The notes under the pieces are model-generated. The model was not told the origin of the DNA. It searched no databases and saw only the letters and a program-made list of their open reading frames with translations. A program made the position numbers and the translations under genes. From Kiritimatiellota bacterium (GTDB lineage: Bacteria; Verrucomicrobiota; Kiritimatiellia; JAAZAB01), in assembly GCA_026398415.1 (NCBI GenBank), contig JAPLSY010000017.1, forward strand, positions 1-47,779: 47,779 bases of DNA. Reading direction: 5' to 3'. Below are positions 7,013-15,981 of the stretch, piece after piece (position 1 is the first letter of the stretch; every line of letters starts with the position of its first letter).

Positions 7013-9784
7013 ATGCATCACTGGCACATACAGGTCCTGACGGTGGGATTGATCTGCGCTCTATGGCAGAGCGTGGCCTGTGGTCAGGCTGTTGCGCCCG
7101 CGCCCGCTGGTACCGGCACGGTTGCCGTGCCGGGTCGGAGCCCATTTAAGGGGTTTGCTCCTGTAAGCACGGGCGCGGTTGCCGCACCGGGTCGCAGTCC
7201 GTTTACGGGGTTTACCCCTGTAACCACCGGCATGGTTGGTGCGACTGGTCGGAACCCGTTTAAGGAGTTTGCCACTGCAAGCACGGGCGCGGTCCGGAGC
7301 ACATTCAAGGGCTTTATGCCCGTTGCCACGGGCTCGATCCCATTGGCGGTGGCGGATGATACCGAATCGGAAGATTTGGAGCTGGAGGATGAGTTCGCAT
7401 CCTCCGGTACGAATCAGCCGGCACTGGTGCCGAGTGTGCCCGAGTCGCCCTCAATGGATACGTTGGTGGGCCTTAAGTATGAGAACATGGATGTCGAGGA
7501 GGTCCTCGGCCAGTACGCCGTGTGGACCGGCTTGGCGCTCATGCGCGCGCCCGATGTGCCCGCCGTCAAAATCACGTTGAAGTGCCCCAAGCGTCTGCCC
7601 AAGCGCGAAGCCCTGCTGGCCATTGAAGGGGTGCTGGCCATGAACGGCATTGCCCTGGTGCCGATGGGCGACAAATTCCTGAAAGTCGTGGCGATCGGCG
7701 CGGCGCGCCAGCAGGGCATGGCAATCGGCACCGGTCCCATGGAAAAAGATATCGTGGATACCGACCGCCTCGTGAGCCGGATTGTCGAACTCAAGCACCT
7801 TGAGATGGCGGAAGCCCAGGCCACAATTCAGAATTTGCTCCATTCCTATGGCAAGGTCATGCCGCTGGAACGGGTCAATTGCCTGTTGATCACGGAAACG
7901 GCGCTGAACCTGAAGCGTATCCTGGAAATCCTGGCCATTATTGACCAGCCGTTGGAATCCCGCGAGGAATTGCGCATCTTTCCCATTACCTACGCCAAGG
8001 CCTCGGAAATCCAAAGCAAAATCGAGTCCATCATTGCCGATGTCCAGGCCAAGGAATCCAAGAATAAAGTCGTCCGGCAACAGCTCACCACGCGCATGCC
8101 GCTGCAACCCTTTCAGCCCCTCCAGCCCGGTCAGCCGGCCATGGCCCAGACAGCGGTCACGGACGTTAACCCGGCGGCCCTGGACCGGGGCTTGATTCAG
8201 AGCAAGGTCAAGATGGTGGCGGATGACCGTATCAATTCGCTGATTGTCATTACCCGGCCCGAACAGCTTTCGTTTTTTACCAACATCATTGCCGCCTTGG
8301 ACCGGAAGGTGGAGCCGGAAGTCAGCATCAAGGTGTTTGCGCTGGAATACGCCGATTCCAAAGACGTAGTCGGGGTGCTGAATAATCTCCTCGGCGGGTC
8401 GTCATCCTCCAAAACTGCCGGTACGCCGGCAAATCCGGCGCCCGCGTCCGCGTCCGCGTCCACGTCAACTTTCGGACTCCCGGCTGCCGCGATTTCCACG
8501 ACGGAATCCAAGAAAAGCACCACCACGGGATCAGCCGGTGAAATCCAGCTTACGGGCAAGCTGTCCTCCGAAGTTAAAATCATTGCCGATACCCGCATCA
8601 ACTCGCTGCTGGTCTTAGCCAGCCGGTCGGACATGGCCATCATCGAGGATGTCCTGCGGCAGGTTGATATCATGCTGTCACAGGTGCTGATCGAGGTGGT
8701 GATCGTCGAGATCGGGCTGAACGATCAGATCAAGGTGGGGATTGACTGGCTCCAGCGTTCCATGATCGCCTACAACGCCAAGCAAGGCGGCGGGCGGAAT
8801 GCAGTCGTCGGCTTCGGCGGCGCCAGCCGCTCTGGGGCGGACGCAACGCTCAAAGACGGTTCCTCCATCAATACGATTGGGGACCTGCCCGCCGGCGCGG
8901 GCTCGGGTCTGACCTATTATTTGAAATTTTTTGATTACAACATTGATGCCGTTATCAATATGCTCGCGTCTGCTTCGGAGGCCAGGATTCTCTCCACGCC
9001 GATTATTCTGACTACCGACAACAAGGAAGCCAAGATCATGGTGGGCGAAAAGCGCCCGGTCATGACCGGTTCCAGCTATTACAGCGGCCAGCAATCGTCG
9101 ACCTACCAATACGTTGATATTGGCATTCAACTGGAAGTGACCCCGCGCATCAACAAGAAGGGCTTCGTCATCATGGATATCAAGCAGAAGATTGATAACA
9201 AGGGCGATGACGTGACCATTGACGGTAACAAGGTGCCGGTCATCACGACCCGCGATTTTACCGCGTCTGTCTCCGTCAACGACGGGCGCACGATCGTGAT
9301 CGGCGGGATTGTCTCCTCCGATTCCAACAAGAGCCGGAGTAAGATTCCCTTCCTGGGCGATATTCCGTTTCTGGGCGTGCTGTTCCGGTCGGATGACAAC
9401 GAAACGACTCGGCGTGAACTGATTGTACTCATGACGCCCTACGTGCTGAACACGCCGGAAAAAGCTTATGCCGAAACCGCGCGTCGCCATGGTTATATTT
9501 CGGAAGCCTCCAACCTGTGGACCAAGGGCTGGTCGGACAGCACGCTGGCGGCGCCGAGCGCCAAGGAACAGAAAGAGATGAAGAAACAAAAGGATGCACT
9601 CTCGCGCAACCAGAAACCGGCGTCCGCATCCTCCTATAAATCCCGCGAAGTGGATGTCATGCCGGAATTGCCCGCGGGCGGGGCCAAGCCCCCTGCAGTA
9701 AAAGCAGAGGAGCCGACCTCCCCGACCTTTACGCCGGTGAGCTCGTCTTCAACCAAATCCACCAAAGGCGCGCCGACCAAGTAG
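7013..9784 (+). CDS. gspD: T2SS outer-membrane secretin GspD
   Basis: The 923-residue protein starts with a signal peptide (about residues 1-25), followed by four 19-residue Gly/Pro repeats (35-106). After an acidic linker come N0 (about 151-228, LKYENMDVEEVLGQYAVWTG), N1 (about 253-325), and N2 and N3 domains with linkers rich in Pro, Ala and Ser. The secretin domain follows, with ARILSTPIILTTDNKEA and the signature ending KIPFLGDIPFLGVLFR. It forms the outer-membrane exit pore. A Lys/Ser-rich C-terminal tail of about 100 residues follows the barrel and could be the pilotin-binding region. AAGGAG lies 13 nt before the ATG, a little far. No gspC is found in the cluster. Confidence 0.96.
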   Translation: MHHWHIQVLTVGLICALWQSVACGQAVAPAPAGTGTVAVPGRSPFKGFAPVSTGAVAAPGRSPFTGFTPVTTGMVGATGRNPFKEFATASTGAVRSTFKGFMPVATGSIPLAVADDTESEDLELEDEFASSGTNQPALVPSVPESPSMDTLVGLKYENMDVEEVLGQYAVWTGLALMRAPDVPAVKITLKCPKRLPKREALLAIEGVLAMNGIALVPMGDKFLKVVAIGAARQQGMAIGTGPMEKDIVDTDRLVSRIVELKHLEMAEAQATIQNLLHSYGKVMPLERVNCLLITETALNLKRILEILAIIDQPLESREELRIFPITYAKASEIQSKIESIIADVQAKESKNKVVRQQLTTRMPLQPFQPLQPGQPAMAQTAVTDVNPAALDRGLIQSKVKMVADDRINSLIVITRPEQLSFFTNIIAALDRKVEPEVSIKVFALEYADSKDVVGVLNNLLGGSSSSKTAGTPANPAPASASASTSTFGLPAAAISTTESKKSTTTGSAGEIQLTGKLSSEVKIIADTRINSLLVLASRSDMAIIEDVLRQVDIMLSQVLIEVVIVEIGLNDQIKVGIDWLQRSMIAYNAKQGGGRNAVVGFGGASRSGADATLKDGSSINTIGDLPAGAGSGLTYYLKFFDYNIDAVINMLASASEARILSTPIILTTDNKEAKIMVGEKRPVMTGSSYYSGQQSSTYQYVDIGIQLEVTPRINKKGFVIMDIKQKIDNKGDDVTIDGNKVPVITTRDFTASVSVNDGRTIVIGGIVSSDSNKSRSKIPFLGDIPFLGVLFRSDDNETTRRELIVLMTPYVLNTPEKAYAETARRHGYISEASNLWTKGWSDSTLAAPSAKEQKEMKKQKDALSRNQKPASASSYKSREVDVMPELPAGGAKPPAVKAEEPTSPTFTPVSSSSTKSTKGAPTK
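7115..7330 (+). repeat. 57-bp (19-residue) tandem repeat in gspD
   Basis: Three full units and one shortened unit (15 residues) occupy residues 35-106 of GspD. The consensus is G-x-V-x-x-x-GRSPFKGF-x-PV-x-T. The repeat lies between the signal peptide and N0, where secretins normally have only a short linker. Confidence 0.85.
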
Positions 9785-9792
9785 CGCTGATT

Positions 9793-10272
9793 ATGCCCAT
9801 GGTGCTCATCCGTAAAATCTGTCCGCGCGATACTCCCCAGGTCAAGCAGCTCATTCGCGGCATCATGGACAAGGAGTTTGCATCCGAGCACCAGGCCTAT
9901 GGCGGCCCGGACCTCGATGATCCCGCCTGCTATTACAGCGGTCCGAAAGATATTTTTCTGGTGGCCGAAAAGGATGGCGCCATCATCGGCACCGTGGCCA
10001 TCAAGGAGGATGCGCCGGACACGGCGCTTCTGCGGCGTATTTTTCTGAACAAGGCATTTCGAGGCAAGGGGTATGGCGAGAAGCTGTTGCAAAAGGCCCT
10101 GGCGTTCTGTTTCGAACAGCATTATCAGAACGTAACCTTCCGCGGCAGCGCCACCATGCAGGCCGCCCTGCAGCTCTGCCTCAAAGAGGGATTCAAGGAG
10201 ACGGACGTGGCCGAGATGAACGCGTTCAAGATGCACGTCCTGACCAAGCGTTTGAAGCCGCCGGCCTTGTAA
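9793..10272 (+). CDS. GNAT-family N-acetyltransferase
   Basis: The 159-residue protein has a single GNAT domain. Motif A is clear: LRRIFLNKAFRGKGYGEKLL contains the R-x-x-G-x-G acetyl-CoA pyrophosphate loop. The preceding strands DIFLVAEKDGAIIGTVAIK and the C-terminal GFKETDV segment are typical. It would transfer an acyl group from acetyl-CoA to an unknown amine. It starts 8 bp after gspD and so may be co-transcribed with the secretion operon, though a functional link is not implied. The substrate cannot be read from sequence. Confidence 0.85.
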   Translation: MPMVLIRKICPRDTPQVKQLIRGIMDKEFASEHQAYGGPDLDDPACYYSGPKDIFLVAEKDGAIIGTVAIKEDAPDTALLRRIFLNKAFRGKGYGEKLLQKALAFCFEQHYQNVTFRGSATMQAALQLCLKEGFKETDVAEMNAFKMHVLTKRLKPPAL

Positions 10273-10306
10273 CTACTGAATTCTGTCTCCCTGAGTCGCC
10301 GCCAGG

Positions 10307-10870
10307 CTAATTCGTCTGCGACAGCTTTTTTAATTCATCCCGCAGGGCGGCGGCGTCCTCGTACCGTTCTTCGGCCACGGCCTTGTCAAGTTTCTGTTTC
10401 AGGGCTTCAACCGGCGCAAGCCGGGGGTGCGGCGGCACAGCGTTCGGGCTCATTCCACTCCCGGTCGTTTCATCGAGGATAACGCCCGCCGTCTCCATGA
10501 CCTCTTCCGCCACGTAAATGGGGGCTGTGAAGCGCAGGGCCAGGGCGATGGCGTCGCTGGGGCGGGCATCGATTTCCGATTCCACGCCGTTCCATTCCAG
10601 GATCAATTTGGCGAAAAACGTGTTCTCGCGCAGGGCGCAAATTTCCGCCCGCTTCATGCGGCACTCAAGATTATCCATGACGGTTTTCAGCAGGTCATGG
10701 GTCAGGGGCCGCGGTACGGTCACGTGATCCAAGTGCAGGGCGATGGCCTGGGCTTCCGGGATGCCGATGAAAATAGGCAGGGTGCGTTTGTCGGTATCGG
10801 TCCTGCCCCGCAGGAAGATCACGAAGCCCATGTTCGAAAGCGATACGTTCATGATGTTGACGAGAATCAT
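10307..10870 (-). CDS. Bifunctional nuclease domain (DUF151) protein with UVR motif
   Basis: The 187-residue protein has an N-terminal BFN/DUF151 domain (residues about 1-135). Family motifs are LPIFIGIPEAQAIALHLD, the segment RPLTHDLLKTVMDNLE and IDARPSDAIALALR. After a linker, a C-terminal UVR-type coiled coil follows (ALKQKLDKAVAEERYEDAAALRDELKKL, from about residue 152). DUF151 proteins have reported nuclease activity in some organisms; the UVR motif suggests a protein contact like that of UvrB/UvrC. AAGGAGAT lies 5 nt before the ATG, and a good sigma-70-type promoter precedes it. It lies 43 bp downstream of hflX on the same strand. Confidence 0.9.
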   Translation of the reverse strand: MILVNIMNVSLSNMGFVIFLRGRTDTDKRTLPIFIGIPEAQAIALHLDHVTVPRPLTHDLLKTVMDNLECRMKRAEICALRENTFFAKLILEWNGVESEIDARPSDAIALALRFTAPIYVAEEVMETAGVILDETTGSGMSPNAVPPHPRLAPVEALKQKLDKAVAEERYEDAAALRDELKKLSQTN

Positions 10871-10893
10871 AAATATCTCCTTGTCACCCGTAT

Positions 10894-10922
10894 ATTATAA
10901 CAGGCCTTCGTGCTCAAGGCAA
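10894..10922 (-). promoter_or_regulatory. Sigma-70-type promoter of the DUF151 gene
   Basis: On the minus strand TTGCCT (10917-10922) and TATAAT (10894-10899) are separated by 17 bp. The -35 box overlaps the last codons of hflX. Confidence 0.55.
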
Positions 10923-12026
10923 GGTTGCGTGCGGGGCGCTGGGCTGCATCAAGGCAGCCATGCGTTCTTTCAACATAGTTAGGCCCTGGTGTTCCAGCGC
11001 CGAAATGACCAGGGCCTCGGGATGCGCGCGCTGGAGATCGGCCAGGCACCCGGCTGCCTCCGGCCGGTCGGCCTTGTTGAGCAGGAGCAGGGACGCAATG
11101 CCCTCGGCCTGCATGTCCTTCAGCGTGGCCTGCACGACCTGGATTTGCTCGCGCACGTAACGATGGCTGGTGTCCGCCACGATCAGGAGCAGGTCGGCTT
11201 CGCCGATTTCCTCCAGCGTCGAGCGGAACGAGGCTACCAGTCCGTGGGGCAAATGCCGGATGAACCCCACGGTGTCCGTAAGCATGACCTGACGCCGGTC
11301 GGGCAGGTAGACCAGTCGGCTCTTGGTATCCAGCGTGGCAAAGAGCCGGTCGTCCACGTAGGCCTCGGCGGCGGTCAGCGCGTTCAGCAAAGTGGACTTG
11401 CCCGCGTTGGTGTATCCCACCAGGCAGGCCACGGGCCACGGGCGCCGTTCGCGCGTCAGTGCGCGCCGCTTCTGGATTTCCTTGAGCTTGCGTTTCAGAA
11501 TCGTGATGCGCGCCATCATGGGCGCGCGGCGTAATTGGAAGGGGCTTTCGCCCGGGCCGCGCATGCCGATGCCGCCCGAAAAGCGCGCCTGCTTGACCGA
11601 GACCGGAATACGCGAGGCCAGGTATTGCAGTTGCGCCAGTTCCACCTGGATCTGGGACTCCGCCGTGCGGGCGCGCCGCGCGAAAATTTGCAGAATCAGT
11701 TCCGTGCGGTCAATGACCTTGATGCCGACGGCCAGGTCGAGATTGTTGACCTGCACGGGGGAGAGCTCGTTATCAAAAATCAGCAGGTTGGCTTTTGTTT
11801 CGCGGCCGGCTAACTGGATTTCGGCCAACTTGCCCTGGCCGATGAAGAACGCGGAGTCCGGGCGGTCGCGCCGCTGGGTGATACTGCCAAGCACGACGGC
11901 GCCGGCAGTATCGGCCAGCCGTTCGAGTTCGGCCAGTGAATCGGCCGCTTCCTCCCGCGACTGATGGCCGCTAAACACCTGGATCAACAGGGCGCGTTCC
12001 TGGGACTTGGCGGACTGTGTTTTCAT
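10914..12026 (-). CDS. hflX: Ribosome-associated GTPase HflX
   Basis: I prefer the ATG at 12026 (370 residues) because the family begins close to the ERALLI segment; an ATG at 12056 is also in frame, and both have weak ribosome binding sites. The HflX N-terminal domain shows LAELERLADTAGA and FDNELSPVQVNNL. The linker has the Gly-rich GGIGMRGPGES motif. The G domain has G1 GYTNAGKST, G3 DTVGF and G4 NKAD. HflX binds the large ribosomal subunit and splits or rescues stalled ribosomes under stress. The C-terminal domain is short, ending soon after the last G-domain helix, which is within the known variation of the family. Confidence 0.93.
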   Translation of the reverse strand: MKTQSAKSQERALLIQVFSGHQSREEAADSLAELERLADTAGAVVLGSITQRRDRPDSAFFIGQGKLAEIQLAGRETKANLLIFDNELSPVQVNNLDLAVGIKVIDRTELILQIFARRARTAESQIQVELAQLQYLASRIPVSVKQARFSGGIGMRGPGESPFQLRRAPMMARITILKRKLKEIQKRRALTRERRPWPVACLVGYTNAGKSTLLNALTAAEAYVDDRLFATLDTKSRLVYLPDRRQVMLTDTVGFIRHLPHGLVASFRSTLEEIGEADLLLIVADTSHRYVREQIQVVQATLKDMQAEGIASLLLLNKADRPEAAGCLADLQRAHPEALVISALEHQGLTMLKERMAALMQPSAPHATLP

Positions 12027-12165
12027 TGTATTTATTTTACCGACTGTGCAAACCATTTTTTTACCGCGAATTAACGCGAATAAACACTAATAGGAAAACT
12101 TGGTTTACTGTAGATTTTACATTGTGCGTGTTCGTTAGTATCCATTAGCGGTTTCTTCTTAACGG

Positions 12166-12432
12166 CTAATTCCGGGTGCGCGCTTTGCGGAAGTGGTGGA
12201 CGCGCGAAACGGATGGGTTCTGACGGAAAGCTTCGCGGCGCAGTTGCTTGCGGGTTTTCACGTGCGGCGCCTCCTGCCATTCGCGGAATTGACGGTAGAG
12301 CTCGTCTTCCTCGAACCCAAAGCATCGGCCCCGTTCCCATTCCCGGCGCGGGCAGGCGAATTTCCAGCAGGTTGTGCCCAGGTTCAACAGGCAGGTGTTG
12401 CACCGGCAAATCGGCTTCGGAGTATAACGCAT
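12166..12432 (-). CDS. Small Cys-rich protein, probable metal-binding
   Basis: I placed the start at an ATG giving 88 residues (MRYTPKPICRCNTC...), because the longer frame upstream is low in conserved character. Six Cys lie within the first 40 residues in the pattern C-x-C-x2-C-x8-C-x4-C-x10-C, suggesting a zinc- or iron-sulfur-binding fold. A Trp-rich charged segment and an Arg/Lys-rich tail follow. I recognise the general look of a small conserved Cys-rich family but cannot name a function. A perfect 14-bp palindrome (CCACCGCGCGGTGG) lies 17 bp upstream of the start. It lies upstream of hflX on the same strand. Confidence 0.65.
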   Translation of the reverse strand: MRYTPKPICRCNTCLLNLGTTCWKFACPRREWERGRCFGFEEDELYRQFREWQEAPHVKTRKQLRREAFRQNPSVSRVHHFRKARTRN

Positions 12433-12448
12433 GCCGTTATCATAGCAC

Positions 12449-12462
12449 CCACCGCGCGGTGG
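12449..12462. promoter_or_regulatory. 14-bp palindrome upstream of the Cys-rich protein gene
   Basis: CCACCGCGCGGTGG is perfectly self-complementary. On the minus strand it is followed by TATGAT (12439-12444), which resembles a -10 box 6 bp from the ATG. It is a possible operator or RNA hairpin; a regulator is unknown. Confidence 0.3.
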
Positions 12463-12617
12463 TGTAAGCGAAAAAACCTTGACCCTCGTCTTGCGCCCAT
12501 TATAGTAGGAGCCGCTGGTTGCTGAAAAAGACAGCCGGTGAAGCACCCCGCGGAAAGTTACGGGGCTTCTTTGCGGAACCCTGCGAAGCCAAGACTGGCG
12601 AAGAAGGGCGCATCCAA

Positions 12618-12691
12618 TGCCGGATTGTGTAATGGTAGCACAACAGACTCTGAATCTGTTTGTCTAGGTTCAAATCCTAGTCCGGCAACCA
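12618..12691 (+). tRNA. tRNA-Gln, anticodon CTG
   Basis: The acceptor stem TGCCGGA pairs with TCCGGCA, followed by discriminator A and an encoded CCA. The anticodon stem ACAGA/TCTGT encloses loop CTCTGAA, giving anticodon CTG (reads CAG). The T arm is TCTAGGTTCAAATCCTAG. The 3' end of this tRNA also starts a direct repeat found again at 16344. Confidence 0.95.
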
Positions 12692-12816
12692 ATCTTCAGG
12701 GCGGGATTAGCGCCAGTTGGCCGTCAGATCAGTTTAGTTTTCAATCCAAATCGTTCTGAAAAAGACAGAAGACTCTCCCGGGGAATATAACAATTAATGG
12801 GTGACCATAATCCGTG
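12674..12816. repeat. Direct repeat, left copy, starting in the tRNA-Gln 3' end
   Basis: 143 bp beginning at ATCCTAG in the tRNA T arm. It matches 16344-16496 with scattered substitutions and one 10-bp gap. The final 34 bp or so (from GGGAATATAACAATTAATGG to TCCGTG) are identical in both copies. Confidence 0.9.
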
Positions 12817-12957
12817 AAGAGAGAGGGGAATAGAATTTAACCGTTGATAGTCTCGTCAACATTGCCAGGGTGTTGAAGTGCAAGGTGTTGTTTCTTGTCA
12901 GAATGGCGTTGAGAATTTAATATATTCCAGCAATGAGAATCTAAACAGTATTGCCGT

Positions 12958-15924
12958 TTATTCCTTCACCGGCTGATATTCCGGGCCGCCGAAGAGGCCC
13001 CAGGCTAACTGGTAATCTTGAGTTGAGAGATATAATTCCCAGAGACCGGTGTCCTGATGATAGACAGCCAAATCCGCTTTTCCGTCAGCATCATAATCAG
13101 CTGGAACCGGTACTCCCCCTATAGTTGCCAGAACAGCATCACCCCATGTATAATACCCTTGCGTTGCCAGTGACCCTGAAAACAACACTTGCCAATAAGC
13201 CGTGTCGGGAGCATATATTGCCGGATCGGCTAACCCATCGCCGTCATAATCGGCCGTGGCCGGCAGATAACCGGATCCGCCGAACGTCCCGGTCACAAGC
13301 GGCTGATAGCCTCTGCCTGATAAACTAATTGCCCAGAGGCCGTTTTCCCGGTTATAAACCGCCGGATCAGCCAGGCCATCGCCGTCATAATCCGCCACCA
13401 CCGCCTGGTAGTCGGTTTCCCCGAGGGATGCAGGACAAAGCGCATACTGTCTTGATGAAGCCGATACCAGCCAGTATCCATCTGCTTCGCGATAAACCGC
13501 CGGATCAGTCCTGGCATCCCCGTCAAAATCGCCTTGCGCTACGGTGAATGTTGGGCCGCCAAGCCAACCTTCACCCACCAGCCCGCTGGATGAAAATTTT
13601 ATAAGCCAAAGCCCGCTCAAGTGATTATAGGCTGCCACATCCGTGATTCCATCGCCATCGTAATCACCCGGCACCGGTGTCCAGCCGGCCAAACCTGTTT
13701 CCACAACCAGCCCCCTTTGATAATCATAACCCGAAAGTGCCACTAACCACAAACCGTCAGAACCGCGATAGATGGAGACATCCGCCTTGCCGTCCCCGTC
13801 ATAGTCCCCGGGAACGGGAGCCGGGAAGCCTGCATTCCTGAGGATGGATGCGGGAACATCCGCCAGTGAATTGATGATGTGGTTGTTAAGGTAAATAAGG
13901 CGGGTGGGATGGGAGATCCCGCACGGGTCCGTATAGGGAGAGATATTGAAGAACTCGTCGTGCAGCCAATAATTGCCAATATAATTGATGTCGCCAAAGG
14001 TGCGGCATCCACCGATGTCCTTGCCGTAGGGCCAGCCGTTGGCGAGACTCGGGAGGATCGAGTAAGGGAGGGGGGCCAGCAGGTTGGGGGGTGGGCCGAA
14101 GTCAATCTCGCCGATCGGGTTGTCGAAAGACACGTTGTTGATCAGCGTGACATAGCGACTGCCGCCATCGGTGTAAAACGTGTTGCCGCCGGCCTTGGGT
14201 CTTTTGCCGATGGCGACGTTGCCCGAGATGAGGGTTCCGTTCGTCGCCGAATTCCCCTGGAATCCTGTCGTGTAAATAGCCCCGCCGTCCCAGAGCACCT
14301 GGAGGAACTGCTCGATACGGTTGTTGATAATCTTGTTTCCGCAGATGGCAGTCGGGGTTCCGTACGATCCCCACTGACCCGAAATAGCACCCGGCACGCC
14401 GGGATAACTCCCCGGATCCAGGAGACCCCATCCCCATCCGAGGGCGATTCCGGACCACGGGACGTTGGTGATCGTGTTGTTCCGGATGGTCGTGCGCGTG
14501 GTGCATCCCACAAAGATTGCGGCGGAGTCGAAGTAATCGCGACCGGTATTCTGGATCAGGTTGTTGAAAACCGTGTTGTCGCAAGTGAGCTGGTCGGGGG
14601 TGGGCGGGTGATGGTCGATCTCCGAGACGCCACCGATTTGAATCGCGGACGACGAGATGTCGTCAAAGCAGTTGTTTTGGATGAGGTTGCTCTGGCTTCC
14701 GGTATCGAAATCGAGCGCAACTGAGCCGAGGTGCTCGAAGACATTTCCTTGAAACACGATGTTTTGGGCATAGCTGAATCGGAGGTTGCCGGGTGTGCGG
14801 TCGAGGCGGTCGGGGGACCCCGGCGTGTTGGGTTGGATGTGGCCGATGAGGTTGGGCAGATTGTTGCCGACCAGGTACATGCCGCTTTGATCTGCGACGT
14901 ATCCTTCGTCCCCGCTGGGCCGCAACCATGTAGCATAGCGGAAGGTTAGCCCCTCGAAGCGAATGTTGGAAACCGGGCTGCCGGGCGCGCCGGCACCGGC
15001 GATCAACGCCTCGACGACCGGCAATTCGATATCGGCGGTTGCCATGTCTTCATCCGGTCGGGGCATGTAATAAACCCGGCCGGCCGCGGAATCCAGGACC
15101 CACTCACCGGGGAGATCAAGGAAGGACAGACTGTTCTCGAAACGCGTCACCTGCCAGAAGCTCCAGATGCCCGGCCCGTAGATGCCGGGTTTTGCCAAGT
15201 CTACCCCGTAAAAGCAGTTTGCGTTGGTCCATGCCGGCATCTCCATGACCAACCGTCCGGAGTAAGCTCCGGTCACCTGCACGGAATCCACCCCGCAGAT
15301 CATCATTTTCCATTGAGTGATCAGCACGGCTTCAACCTCTCCGGGGTTGTGCCACTGGGCGGGATCGGCCCACGCCCAGTTATCATCGTAGTTCCATAAG
15401 GTCACCTCATATTGAATTCCCTCATCCTTGTTCGGTAGGAAACTGGCTGGATAGTCAGTCGTTCGCGCCCTTGTCGCCCGCTGGCCGTTGACGAAAAGCT
15501 GTCTCGATCGAGTGCCGGGCTCAACGTCCGCATAATAAATGTTCTTGATACCGGAGAGACGCTGCCACCCTTCGACCTTGAGCGACCCACAGATCACAGG
15601 CTTTTCTCCAGGAACGGCCCGCCAAATCACGCTGTTCCTTCCGTGCCCGGAGTCGCGCTCATCGAGTTCAAGCTTGTCCGTAAGCCGGTAGGTCCCGTCA
15701 AACAGGTTCACGACGATATCCTCGCAGTAAAGCGGATCCACGCTCCTCACGGCGTCCCGTGCCCGCATCAAGGACTGAAAGGGAGCGCCGATCGTTCCCG
15801 GATTAGTGTCGCTCCCGGTCGGGGCAACCCAGAACACCTGCGATGCGCAGATGACTGGTTCATACGCCAAAGCCGTCAGCATCCCCGCCAGAATAAATCC
15901 CATCACCCGCTTCATTGCCTTCAT
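12958..15924 (-). CDS. Exported right-handed beta-helix protein with six C-terminal VCBS/FG-GAP repeats
   Basis: The 988-residue protein has a signal peptide (residues 1-27, ending VICA). An N-terminal segment VFWVAPTGSDTNPGT is followed by PFQSLMRARDAVR, the usual entry to a parallel beta-helix. The phrase RAVPGEKPVICG is shared with beta-helix glycosidases and lyases. The helix runs to about residue 700 with repeated N-x-I and NNL/NNC turns. The C-terminus (282 residues) has six repeats of about 47 residues, each with a D-x-D-x-D-G-x-x-D calcium loop. It probably binds or cleaves a polysaccharide outside the cell and is a candidate T2SS substrate. The catalytic class is not determinable here. 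It is the only intact gene between the two tRNA-derived direct repeats. Confidence 0.88.
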   Translation of the reverse strand: MKAMKRVMGFILAGMLTALAYEPVICASQVFWVAPTGSDTNPGTIGAPFQSLMRARDAVRSVDPLYCEDIVVNLFDGTYRLTDKLELDERDSGHGRNSVIWRAVPGEKPVICGSLKVEGWQRLSGIKNIYYADVEPGTRSRQLFVNGQRATRARTTDYPASFLPNKDEGIQYEVTLWNYDDNWAWADPAQWHNPGEVEAVLITQWKMMICGVDSVQVTGAYSGRLVMEMPAWTNANCFYGVDLAKPGIYGPGIWSFWQVTRFENSLSFLDLPGEWVLDSAAGRVYYMPRPDEDMATADIELPVVEALIAGAGAPGSPVSNIRFEGLTFRYATWLRPSGDEGYVADQSGMYLVGNNLPNLIGHIQPNTPGSPDRLDRTPGNLRFSYAQNIVFQGNVFEHLGSVALDFDTGSQSNLIQNNCFDDISSSAIQIGGVSEIDHHPPTPDQLTCDNTVFNNLIQNTGRDYFDSAAIFVGCTTRTTIRNNTITNVPWSGIALGWGWGLLDPGSYPGVPGAISGQWGSYGTPTAICGNKIINNRIEQFLQVLWDGGAIYTTGFQGNSATNGTLISGNVAIGKRPKAGGNTFYTDGGSRYVTLINNVSFDNPIGEIDFGPPPNLLAPLPYSILPSLANGWPYGKDIGGCRTFGDINYIGNYWLHDEFFNISPYTDPCGISHPTRLIYLNNHIINSLADVPASILRNAGFPAPVPGDYDGDGKADVSIYRGSDGLWLVALSGYDYQRGLVVETGLAGWTPVPGDYDGDGITDVAAYNHLSGLWLIKFSSSGLVGEGWLGGPTFTVAQGDFDGDARTDPAVYREADGYWLVSASSRQYALCPASLGETDYQAVVADYDGDGLADPAVYNRENGLWAISLSGRGYQPLVTGTFGGSGYLPATADYDGDGLADPAIYAPDTAYWQVLFSGSLATQGYYTWGDAVLATIGGVPVPADYDADGKADLAVYHQDTGLWELYLSTQDYQLAWGLFGGPEYQPVKE
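12961..13806 (-). repeat. Six VCBS/FG-GAP repeats at the C-terminus of the beta-helix protein
   Basis: Six units of about 47 residues contain DYDGDGKADVSIY, DYDGDGITDVAAY, DFDGDARTDPAVY, two DYDGDGLADPA and DYDADGKADLAVY. The units are diverged from each other, unlike those of the phosphoesterase pair downstream. Confidence 0.85.
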
Positions 15925-15981
15925 ACGTTAAGCCCTAATACCCTTCCCGGTGTTTTTGTTTTGCCAGTGTAACGAATTATT

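Noticed and set aside
8678..9589. Minus-strand frame of 303 codons opposite gspD
   Set aside because: It lies within the conserved secretin domain on the other strand and has no recognisable protein features.
12540..12573. Hairpin GAAGC...GCTTC followed by TTT as a terminator
   Set aside because: The stem has a bulge, the T-run is short and no plus-strand gene lies upstream to be terminated.
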